A DNA stretch of 64,000 nt from Candidatus Hinthialibacter antarcticus. GTDB lineage: Bacteria > Hinthialibacterota > Hinthialibacteria > Hinthialibacterales > Hinthialibacteraceae. Under the pieces are notes generated by a model. That model saw nothing but the letters and a program-made list of their open reading frames with translations. It had not been told where the DNA came from and made no database searches. Shown piece after piece: positions 27,344 through 35,020 of this stretch (its first letter is position 1; each line of letters starts with the position of its first letter). The DNA lies in contig JAVCCE010000072.1 of NCBI GenBank assembly GCA_030765645.1, positions 62,001 through 126,000 on the forward strand, in the 5' to 3' direction. Made by a program: the position numbers and the translations under genes.

Positions 27344-28747
27344 ATGAAACGTATTTTTCTGGTAATACTCGGTACGATTGTTTGTGTATCGTTCGTAAAT
27401 GCACAAGATTATCCGATTACGAAAGCCTGGGAATTTTTGTGGACTGAGGAGAGTGAAGAATATCCTTGGTTACGCGCCGAACAAGGAACAAACTGGGAGC
27501 ATGATGGCTCAAATGAAATGGACTTTTTCAGTACGCTGATTCGGTATGATGCTGATCGTTTGATGTTGCTTTTAGTTGAAAATGGCGTCAATGAAGCAGA
27601 CCCTGCGCCAGAAGACATTGCAATAGCAGAGAAATTTCCTGATCGTTCGGTTCTCTGGATTAGTCCAGTCGATGGTTCTTTTATGGGAGTTGCTTTGAAA
27701 TTGGATTTTCTTCCTGCTGAGGATACAGAATATTATAAGCAAAAAGTGACCGGAACTCATCCCGATGGGCCTGAATCTGACCGTAGCTGGCAATTAACAG
27801 AGCAATGGCCGCATATTGCTGCTGATGACGATGGATTTTTGTATTTAGTAGACAAACATAAAATCCTTCGCTACACGCCAGATGGTGATACATTCACTGG
27901 ACCAGAAGTTGTTTTTACGTATCCAGAACAAGACCCTCCAATCTATTCAACCAACGCAGGCAACCTGCATTATCGCGCCTGGCGAATTCAATCTATCAAT
28001 GTGAAAGGCAGCGGCAATAACAAAGTAATGACGACCGCAGCCCGTTTTTGGATTGATGCTGGCGGTGTGATGTATTACACCAGCAATGACGGCGGCGCGA
28101 GTTGGACTATCCAGACGCACCGAGGACAAGAACAACGAGGCGGCGTCGGTACAGGCGGCGCAACCAGCGCTCCAGTTACATTCGGTGAAGAAGAATGGAT
28201 TTTCGCTAATGGTTTTCCTGGCAGCGATGATCGTTTGTATCGCTTTTTCCGTACGGCTGGCACGCAAGAGGATTTCTTCCAAGACATTCCTGATCTTTGG
28301 GATCCACAAATTGACCCTGCAGAAGATGTGGCCGAAATCGATAAATACATGAAGTGGAATTTAATTGATGCGGCTGCCGCAGATGGAGTGCCTTATGTTG
28401 CAGTCCTTTCATTGCCGAAGTGGCAAAGCCGTAACGATGGAGAATTTATTGATGCGACTGCATGGGTTGCGATTCATTCTGTTGCATTAGATCCCAATGG
28501 CGATGGTATTGAAGGCGATTTTTTATCTTCCTATCAGATTAACGTACATGAAATTGATGAACTTCAGGGCGTTGCTGGTGACGAAGACAACTGGGATGCT
28601 GCTTCATTTGCTGCAATCAACATGTACGTACCAGAAGGTTTCCCTGACGGCGCGGCGGAAATTCTATGGAGCGGCGGCACCTCAGGCTTTGGACGTTTGG
28701 TGGTTGGCGATGTAGATGTTTCGGTCAAAGACTGGTCGTTATTCTAA
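27344..28747 (+). CDS. Secreted protein with one Asp-box and a C-terminal DWSLF tail
   Basis: 467 residues, family not recognised. The Sec signal peptide is at about 1-20 (KRIFLVILGTIVCVSFVNAQ). The segment YYTSNDGGASWT near residues 245-255 matches the Asp-box (S-x-D-x-G-x-x-W) of beta-propellers such as sialidases. Strands like GFLYLVDKHKILRYTPDGD fit a propeller, but the catalytic residues of sialidases are not evident. The protein ends VSVKDWSLF, close to the end of the secreted protein at 3738. TAGGAG lies upstream. Likely extracellular or surface-bound; substrate unknown. Confidence 0.8.
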   Translation: MKRIFLVILGTIVCVSFVNAQDYPITKAWEFLWTEESEEYPWLRAEQGTNWEHDGSNEMDFFSTLIRYDADRLMLLLVENGVNEADPAPEDIAIAEKFPDRSVLWISPVDGSFMGVALKLDFLPAEDTEYYKQKVTGTHPDGPESDRSWQLTEQWPHIAADDDGFLYLVDKHKILRYTPDGDTFTGPEVVFTYPEQDPPIYSTNAGNLHYRAWRIQSINVKGSGNNKVMTTAARFWIDAGGVMYYTSNDGGASWTIQTHRGQEQRGGVGTGGATSAPVTFGEEEWIFANGFPGSDDRLYRFFRTAGTQEDFFQDIPDLWDPQIDPAEDVAEIDKYMKWNLIDAAAADGVPYVAVLSLPKWQSRNDGEFIDATAWVAIHSVALDPNGDGIEGDFLSSYQINVHEIDELQGVAGDEDNWDAASFAAINMYVPEGFPDGAAEILWSGGTSGFGRLVVGDVDVSVKDWSLF

Positions 28748-28780
28748 ATTAACAAGAACAAGACTTTCTGTTGGAAACTA

Positions 28781-28811
28781 AGAAGGCGTTCAATTGAACG
28801 CCTTCTTTTTT
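28781..28811 (+). terminator. Rho-independent terminator between convergent genes
   Basis: AGAAGGCGTTC (28781-28791) pairs perfectly with GAACGCCTTCT (28796-28806) around AATT, followed by a T-run. It serves the secreted protein gene and may also stop the convergent DUF3179 transcript. Confidence 0.9.
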
Positions 28812-29901
28812 ATTGCACAACAACGTCGTCCGGGAACATGGAATACCAGGCGAACCAGGCGGCATGGCGAATTTTGAGCGTCGGGTCGTCCGCCTCAACG
28901 ATGACGCTGTCGGGCGAAGGATGAAAGGTAAATTTGACTTCGACGCCGTTGATTGTATCAGACCATTCTGAACCCGGTTTGGTTTTTTCATCAATGACAG
29001 GCAGTGGATAGACGCGGCGTTCGTCGCCAATTGAGACAATGGTGACGGGGGTCTTTTTCGCCCATTTTGAATTTTGCGGCAGCGGTTCAACCGGGAAATA
29101 AAGTGAATCGGAACCAAAATACGGACCGCCGGGATTTGACTGGTATCGCTTAATCAGAAGTGGGTCGAACCCTAATACTTTTGTTTCGGGGTGCATGGCT
29201 TTCCAGACGCTCCATTGGACGCGCTGGCATGGGATGACTTCGAGCGTCTTCCCCGCTGCTGCTGCGGGGCCGGTTACGGCTTTGCCCAACAATTGGCTCC
29301 AAAGGCTTTCTTCTTCTTGAGAGCCGCGCTTGTCGTAAAAGAGCGAGTTTGAATTATACAACAACCCGCTGAAGCCAAAGTTCAGTGTTTCATCACCAAC
29401 ATTGCGGTTATAAACCACGCCGCTGTCTGTGAGATAATTATACGCAACAGCAATGGGGACGCCGCCGACGAAATCGTTGGCGATTTCATGCCAAACCAAG
29501 ACGCGCATCGGATAGGCGCGCGCTTCGCCGTTGATTTCTACGCCGAAAACGATATCGCCTGATACCAAATATTTTCCGCGCTCTTCGTCATTATACTCTT
29601 CAACTTCTTGCGTCGTCATCAAGGATGGAGCGGTCAATGTCGGTACGCGGTCTTTGATGGCCCCGCCCGCGACGATTTGGTCTTTTGGAACCAAGCATGT
29701 TGAAAGATCAAAGCGGTAAGAATCAACATTGCGTCCATCGCCGACAATATTCTGATTGCGTGAATGAACGAGGTAGACCGTTTGCGCAATGACAATGGCG
29801 GAGACAAGAACAAAGGCAATCACTAATAGCCAGCCCGCCGAAATGAAAGCGCTTTCACTTTTGTTTTTTTTTGTATCTGAAATTTGTTTATAGTTTGGCA
29901 T
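28810..29901 (-). CDS. DUF3179-family protein lacking the usual cysteines
   Basis: 363 residues. One N-terminal transmembrane helix (about 22-44) anchors a periplasmic domain. GVEINGEARAYPMRVLVWHEIAND, then GGVPIAV, is the DUF3179 core. The family usually continues with a C-P-L-C type motif, but here the segment reads AYNYLTDSGVVYNR, with no Cys. GFSGLLYNSNSLFYD also matches. Function of the family is not established. It precedes heme O synthase in transcription order only in reverse, being 58 bases downstream of it on the same strand, so the two may be co-transcribed. Confidence 0.82.
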   Translation of the reverse strand: MPNYKQISDTKKNKSESAFISAGWLLVIAFVLVSAIVIAQTVYLVHSRNQNIVGDGRNVDSYRFDLSTCLVPKDQIVAGGAIKDRVPTLTAPSLMTTQEVEEYNDEERGKYLVSGDIVFGVEINGEARAYPMRVLVWHEIANDFVGGVPIAVAYNYLTDSGVVYNRNVGDETLNFGFSGLLYNSNSLFYDKRGSQEEESLWSQLLGKAVTGPAAAAGKTLEVIPCQRVQWSVWKAMHPETKVLGFDPLLIKRYQSNPGGPYFGSDSLYFPVEPLPQNSKWAKKTPVTIVSIGDERRVYPLPVIDEKTKPGSEWSDTINGVEVKFTFHPSPDSVIVEADDPTLKIRHAAWFAWYSMFPDDVVVQ

Positions 29902-29959
29902 GGTTGCATCCCCCGTTGTGAATCATCCTACAGTTGCTGTTGCTGTCAAGTTGGCGCGT

Positions 29960-30952
29960 TTAGTCATTGAAACTTATGACCTGCGAAGTATGAAGCGAGT
30001 CGTTGGATTCAGCCGAGACGGCAACCGACTGGCTGGGCTGTACTGAAATTGATTTAATCGCTGGCGAACGGTCAATGGCCATGAGGCCGAGCAGCAGAGG
30101 CAAGTAAATCAGGCTGGTGAAGAAGAGACGACGGGCGTCTTGGCGGTTGCGAGACGCGGCGAATTGCATTCCCATTGCGGTCATTGCGCCGCCTAATGTG
30201 AAGGCGCCCAATAGGAAAAACCAGCCGCCGAGTCCACTTAAAAAATACGCTGCGCCTAATGGAATCAAAGCGATGCTGTATAGCGCCGCGATGTTAGACG
30301 TGAGTTGACCACTGGGATCGAATGCGGGCAACATTTTGAAGCCGCCGCGTTCGTAGTCGTCTTTGTACATCCAAGCCAGCGCCAGAAAATGAGGGATTTG
30401 CCAAACAAATAGAAACGCGCCGAGTATCCAAGCGCCAGTGTTGAGTTCTCCCGTAATCGCCGTCCAGCCCATCATGGGAGGGATCGCGCCGCAGGCCGCG
30501 CCGACGAGAGTGCAAAGGCTGGTGCGTGTTTTCATTGGCGTGTAGACCAACACATAGAGCAGAATGTTCAGCGCACCCAACATTGCCGTGAGAGCGTTCA
30601 CGAATATGGCGAGCAAGATCACGCCGCCAATGCCGACGCTTAAGCTCCATAAGAGAGCATGAATGGAATTCATGCGGCCCGACGGCAGAGGCCGATTGCG
30701 GGTGCGGTTCATTTTTGCGTCGAGTTCGACTTCCCACCACTCATTTAGGGCATTTGCTGAGGCTGCGGCGCCTGCCGTGCCGAGCATCGTCCAAAAGAGC
30801 AAGACAAGATTAATTGAGTCGGAGGCGACCCAAAAACCCGCCAGCGTGGTTAATAACACCATGAAAGTCAGGCGCGCTTTACAGAGTTCCATATAAAGCG
30901 ATAGCAGGGTATTTTGGGTTTGCGGCACAGTATTTTCCAAAGAGGCGCTCAT
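29960..30952 (-). CDS. ctaB: Protohaem IX farnesyltransferase (haem O synthase)
   Basis: 330 residues with about nine transmembrane helices. It adds a farnesyl group to haem B to make haem O, the precursor of the haem A needed by the caa3 oxidase. The prenyltransferase motif NALNEWWEVELDAKMNRT, followed by RPLPSG, carries the Asp-rich substrate-binding residues near 65-90, and a second acidic motif is in WMYKDDYERGG near 195. GAGGAACCC lies before the ATG. No ctaA (haem A synthase) is in the window. Separate from the oxidase operon but functionally tied to it. Confidence 0.94.
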   Translation of the reverse strand: MSASLENTVPQTQNTLLSLYMELCKARLTFMVLLTTLAGFWVASDSINLVLLFWTMLGTAGAAASANALNEWWEVELDAKMNRTRNRPLPSGRMNSIHALLWSLSVGIGGVILLAIFVNALTAMLGALNILLYVLVYTPMKTRTSLCTLVGAACGAIPPMMGWTAITGELNTGAWILGAFLFVWQIPHFLALAWMYKDDYERGGFKMLPAFDPSGQLTSNIAALYSIALIPLGAAYFLSGLGGWFFLLGAFTLGGAMTAMGMQFAASRNRQDARRLFFTSLIYLPLLLGLMAIDRSPAIKSISVQPSQSVAVSAESNDSLHTSQVISFND

Positions 30953-31104
30953 GGGTTCCTCAGTCTAAGGGATCGTAGTTTACACATGTGGTGCGATTCT
31001 AGTTGAAGGCTGGATTGAACGGGCAAATCGCCGGGCAGTGGTCAAAAATTTGTGGAATCGCTAAGTTGATGGAGCCGCCGCCTCCAATCTTTCATATAAC
31101 ACAC

Positions 31105-31110
31105 TATAAT
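31105..31110 (+). promoter_or_regulatory. Perfect -10 box upstream of apbE
   Basis: TATAAT at 31105-31110, 67 bases before the GTG of apbE. No good -35 element is found at 16-18 bases, so an activator or an alternative element may help. Confidence 0.4.
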
Positions 31111-31176
31111 ACTTTCTAGTACGCGTTACGGCAAGCGACGTATGCAGGCCGTAAAGAATTTGGGGAGTCAATTCGC

Positions 31177-32247
31177 GTGACCTTTCAACCTGGAAATAAT
31201 CGGCGGGATTTTTTTCGCGGCTCTTTTGATCAATTTTTAAATCGAGTCGCTGACGTTGCCGATATTAAACGCCCTCTCGCATTTCTTGGACACAACCGCA
31301 AGTATACCAAAATGCGTCGCACCATCATGGCGACCAGTTTTGAAGTCATCTATCCCTCCTATGAAGGCATTGAAGCGCGACGCGCTGGTATGGATATACT
31401 GGACGAAGTTGGACGCTTTGACCGCATGTTAAACATCTGGAAAGGCGAGTCTGAACTCAAGCGCGTCAACAACGAAGCGCACCTTGCGCCCGTTGAAGTG
31501 AGCGTCGAATTATTTCGGATGCTCAAACTTTCAAAACAACTGAGCGAAGAAACCGGCGGCGCATTTGATATCACCACAACGCCGCTCACCCGCTGCTGGG
31601 GGTTCTTTTATCGCAGCGGGCGGCTGCCGGAAGAAAGCGAAATTGCCAAGGCGCTGGAAACAGTCGGGATGGAAAACGTCATCCTCGATGAAGAAAAGCA
31701 CACGGTTTTTTTTACCAAAGAAGGCGTGGAACTCACGCCAGCCAGCATCGGTAAAGGTTTTGCCCTCGATCACGCGTCCCGTATCGCGAAAAAGAAGGGG
31801 CTTAACGACGTTTTGCTCAATGGTGGATACAGCAGCGTATTGGCGTCAGGCGCGCCGGAATGGAAAGATTGTTGGCAAATTGATGTACGAAATCCAGCAA
31901 ATCATAGCCAAGCCGCCGCCCGCTTACGATTATATAACCAAGGATTTTCTTCATCGGGAGCCGAAGAACAGCACTTTGAGCATGAGGGAAAAACCTATGG
32001 ACACATCGTTGATCCCCGTACCGGTTGGCCCGCAGAACAAGTGATGAGCGTAAATGTTACGGCGCCGACCGCAGCTCACGCAGAAGCATTATCTACTGCT
32101 TTTTACGTGATGGGGGTTGAGAAGACGTTAGATTATTGTGAAAATCATACCCAGGTAGGGGTTGTCATTTTGACCGAGCCTAAAAACGGCTCAAAGGGAG
32201 AACTGATTACCGCCAACCTGGAATCCAAACAATTGGAGGTAGTATAA
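31177..32247 (+). CDS. apbE: FAD:protein FMN transferase (ApbE family)
   Basis: 356 residues from GTG 31177, with GGGGAG ten bases upstream. It links FMN covalently to Thr/Ser of flavoproteins, typically at the outer face of the membrane. Motifs: DITTTPLTRCWGFF near 130, SIGKGFALD near 190, NGGYSSVLASG near 213 and GHIVDPRTGWPAE near 275 with the metal-binding Asp. An N-terminal NRRDFF resembles a Tat motif, but no clear hydrophobic core follows. No NqrB/C or RnfG-type target is nearby. It is followed by DoxX and Gfo/Idh genes in one apparent operon. Confidence 0.93.
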   Translation: MTFQPGNNRRDFFRGSFDQFLNRVADVADIKRPLAFLGHNRKYTKMRRTIMATSFEVIYPSYEGIEARRAGMDILDEVGRFDRMLNIWKGESELKRVNNEAHLAPVEVSVELFRMLKLSKQLSEETGGAFDITTTPLTRCWGFFYRSGRLPEESEIAKALETVGMENVILDEEKHTVFFTKEGVELTPASIGKGFALDHASRIAKKKGLNDVLLNGGYSSVLASGAPEWKDCWQIDVRNPANHSQAAARLRLYNQGFSSSGAEEQHFEHEGKTYGHIVDPRTGWPAEQVMSVNVTAPTAAHAEALSTAFYVMGVEKTLDYCENHTQVGVVILTEPKNGSKGELITANLESKQLEVV

Positions 32248-32252
32248 GCATC

Positions 32253-32825
32253 GTGCAAGGCAACGAGTCTCGCATTCAATTTACGTCTTTACAACAGACG
32301 GCCTTCGTAATTTTGCGTATCGCCATTGGTTGGCACTTTTTGCGCGAAGGTTTCGTCAAACTAAGCCATCCGTCATGGACCGCAACCGGTTATCTAACTG
32401 TGTCTTGGGGACCATTTTCGGATATGATGCATGGGTTCGCCGCGAGTCCGGCCTGGATGAGTTTCATAAACGTCGCCATCCCCTGGGCGCTGTTTCTCGC
32501 CGGCTTGGGCCTCATGCTCGGATTGTTCACCCGTATGTCCATTGTCGTTGGTATGGGATTGTTAGCGATGTTTTATTTCGCGACGCCGCCCTGGCCCTGG
32601 GAATTGACTATTTCTTCTGTTGAAGAATGGTCTACCTTCATTAATTCTGTAGATCACGCTCAGTGGGCCGCGAACCAATTGATCGGAAACGAAGGCAATT
32701 ACGTTATCGTCAATAAAAACTTAATTGAGTTTTTGGCGCTTGGCGCTTTGCTAACGATCGATTCTGGAAAAATGGCAGGCTTCGATGTAATGATTCACCA
32801 ATGGTTGTTTGGACGAGAAAAATAA
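32253..32825 (+). CDS. DoxX-family membrane protein
   Basis: 190 residues from GTG 32253, with GGAGG 13 bases upstream, a rather long spacing. Four transmembrane helices. LRIAIGWHFLREGFVKLSHPSW near residue 20, ALFLAGLGLMLGLFTRMS and GALLTIDSGK near the end fit the DoxX/TQO small-subunit superfamily. Members range from thiosulfate:quinone oxidoreductase subunits to uncharacterised proteins; here no sulfur-oxidation partner is seen. It follows apbE by five bases and precedes the Gfo/Idh gene by 34, suggesting co-transcription. Confidence 0.85.
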   Translation: MQGNESRIQFTSLQQTAFVILRIAIGWHFLREGFVKLSHPSWTATGYLTVSWGPFSDMMHGFAASPAWMSFINVAIPWALFLAGLGLMLGLFTRMSIVVGMGLLAMFYFATPPWPWELTISSVEEWSTFINSVDHAQWAANQLIGNEGNYVIVNKNLIEFLALGALLTIDSGKMAGFDVMIHQWLFGREK

Positions 32826-32859
32826 TCTAAAAAAACGATTCGATTGAAAGGATACAATC

Positions 32860-34260
32860 ATGCAGTTAACGGCTGAACAAAAAGATGTAGGCCGCCGGAA
32901 TTTTCTGAAGGCGGCAGCAACCTTGCCTGCGGTCGGCGCATTTTCTATGACCGCGACCAATGCGGGTCCGATCAAAGTTGGCGTTGTCGGAACCGGTATG
33001 GAAGGCCGCATTTTGATGAATGTGATGAACCCTAAATACGTGTTCATCAACGCGCTATGCGACATTCGCCCCGACAACCGCGCCATAGGCGCTTTCAATG
33101 TGCGCAACCCGGACAGTAAATTAAATCCGAATCTGGACGATTCCCAGATTTACGAACGATATGAAGACATGCTGGAAAGCGCTGACATCGAAGCGGTGAT
33201 CATCGCAACTCCGCTCAAATATCACGGCCCGATGGCGATTCAAGCCTTGAAAGCCGGCAAACACGTCTTCACTGAAAAATCAATGGCCTATACAGTCGAA
33301 GAATGCCAAGAGATGATTAAACTCTCAAAGCAGTATGGCTTGAATTTGCAGGTCGGCCATCAGCGTTTTTACAATCCCCTCTATTGGGATATGTACCGCA
33401 TGGTGACGGACGGTCTCCTTGGTAATGTTTACCACATCCGTACGCTGTGGCACCGCAATACTGACTGGAACTACTTTAAATACATCGAAACAAAATACTT
33501 TGAGAGCATGATGAATGAATTCGATCCGACCCAATACGGATATGAAGACATTTATAAACTGGTCAACTGGCGTTGGTACAGCAACACCTCGCACGGTCTG
33601 TGGACGGAACTTTGTTCACACCAAACAGCGATCACCAACTGGATATTCGGCGACAAGCCGCCGATTTCGGTGATGGCGTCGGGCGGACATTACAAGGTCG
33701 CAAAAGACTTCGATGATCAATATCGCGATGCGGATGATGATGAAATTGAATTCAAGAAAGTCTACGAATCAGACGACCGCGACATTAACGACCACGTCTA
33801 TGCAACCTTAGAATATGAGGGCGGGCGGACGGTTACGTACTCAGCGATTCAGTCAAACTCGTTTGATAACTACTATGAGCAAATCATGGGTACGTACGGT
33901 ACGATCATTCTCAGTAAAGAAAATGAATACTATCTCTTCTGGGAACCCGGCTGGAGTGAAGACGTCGCGAAAGAAGCTTCGGTTGATACGGCCGTTGAAG
34001 AATCCGAAGAAAGCGCTGCGGAATCCGCATTCGCTGCACACGCTTCCGGTGAAGCGCCAACCGGCGGCGGCGGCGCATCGGGTATGACTCCATACGAACC
34101 GTATGGATGGGAACTGGACGGCTTCGCTCACACGATTCGCACGGGCGCACCGAACTTGTGCGACGGCTACCGTGGAATGATCGCCTTACAGGCGGCGCTT
34201 GCGGGCAAAGAATCAATCGAAACCGGCAAGCGAGTCATTCTTCCGAAGATTGTTGTTTAA
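32860..34260 (+). CDS. Exported Gfo/Idh/MocA-family oxidoreductase
   Basis: 466 residues. The Tat signal GRRNFLKAAATLPAVGAFS is at about 11-30. The Rossmann fold starts with VGVVGTGMEGR near 45. The usual EKP of the family reads EKSMA near 140. VGHQRFYNPLYWD and the C-terminal alpha/beta domain follow. A low-complexity, acidic then Gly-rich insertion occupies about residues 370-410. Such Tat-exported members act on sugars or glycans with bound NAD(P), often by redox cycling. Third gene of the apbE-doxX unit, with a strong terminator after it. Confidence 0.9.
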   Translation: MQLTAEQKDVGRRNFLKAAATLPAVGAFSMTATNAGPIKVGVVGTGMEGRILMNVMNPKYVFINALCDIRPDNRAIGAFNVRNPDSKLNPNLDDSQIYERYEDMLESADIEAVIIATPLKYHGPMAIQALKAGKHVFTEKSMAYTVEECQEMIKLSKQYGLNLQVGHQRFYNPLYWDMYRMVTDGLLGNVYHIRTLWHRNTDWNYFKYIETKYFESMMNEFDPTQYGYEDIYKLVNWRWYSNTSHGLWTELCSHQTAITNWIFGDKPPISVMASGGHYKVAKDFDDQYRDADDDEIEFKKVYESDDRDINDHVYATLEYEGGRTVTYSAIQSNSFDNYYEQIMGTYGTIILSKENEYYLFWEPGWSEDVAKEASVDTAVEESEESAAESAFAAHASGEAPTGGGGASGMTPYEPYGWELDGFAHTIRTGAPNLCDGYRGMIALQAALAGKESIETGKRVILPKIVV

Positions 34261-34285
34261 GTTATCAGGCTGAAAGACGTATTCA

Positions 34286-34319
34286 AAAACCCCTTGGCGT
34301 TTGCCAAGGGGTTTTTTTT
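34286..34319 (+). terminator. Rho-independent terminator after the Gfo/Idh gene
   Basis: AAAACCCCTTGGC (34286-34298) pairs with GCCAAGGGGTTTT (34303-34315) around GTTT, followed by more T. Confidence 0.93.
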
Positions 34320-34339
34320 CTGTTTATGCTTAACATGCG

Positions 34340-35020
34340 TTAGGCTAAGTTACCGTCTACTAAAACCATTTTCCGGTCAGCAATTGCGGCGATTGATGGA
34401 TCATGCGTCACCAGAATCACGGTCAATTCATATTTTTTTTGTTGTTCTTTTACCAGTGAGATAAGTTCTTCGCTATTGGCTGCGTCGAGGTTTCCTGTCG
34501 GTTCATCCATCAGAAGAAGAGCGGGCTGGTTGATCAGTGCGCGGGCGACCGCGACGCGCTGTTGTTCCCCGCCCGATAGTTTATTGGGGCGGTGGTTCAA
34601 TCGTTCTTTCATTCGCAAGTCGATTAACAATTGCTCTGCGCGTTGGTAGACCTCATTGCGTTCCGTGTTCGCAATGAGACCCGGAAGCGCAACATTCTCC
34701 AGCGCGTTGAATTCCGCCAGTAGATGATGAAATTGAAAAACGAACCCGAAAGAATGATTGCGGAGTTTATCGCGCTCTCTTTCACTGAGGCGGTGTACCG
34801 ATTGGTCTCTAAAATCGATCGTTCCTTCGCTGGGTTCATCTAGACATCCCAATAAATGAAGCAGCGTTGATTTCCCTGAGCCGGATTCACCCGTAATCGC
34901 GACAAATTCACCTGCATTCACCGAAAGGTGAAGGCCTTTTAACACTTCAAGGACGCCATCGCCGCTGCGATAGATTTTTCGAATATTCTGGCAACTGAGA
35001 ATTGGGGCAAGATCATTCAT
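34340..35020 (-). CDS. lolD: LolD/MacB-type ABC transporter ATP-binding protein
   Basis: 226 residues. Walker A GESGSGKST, Q-loop FQFHHLL, signature LSGGEQQRVAVARAL and Walker B LLMDEPTGNLD are all present. The short length and NLRN-type layout are those of LolD/FtsE/MacB ATPases. In diderms LolD drives release of lipoproteins from the inner membrane with LolC/E. A matching permease lies at 42140-43480 on the other strand, not in this operon. The start overlaps the end of the O-antigen-ligase gene by eight bases. A role with another MacB-like permease cannot be excluded. Confidence 0.85.
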   Translation of the reverse strand: MNDLAPILSCQNIRKIYRSGDGVLEVLKGLHLSVNAGEFVAITGESGSGKSTLLHLLGCLDEPSEGTIDFRDQSVHRLSERERDKLRNHSFGFVFQFHHLLAEFNALENVALPGLIANTERNEVYQRAEQLLIDLRMKERLNHRPNKLSGGEQQRVAVARALINQPALLLMDEPTGNLDAANSEELISLVKEQQKKYELTVILVTHDPSIAAIADRKMVLVDGNLA

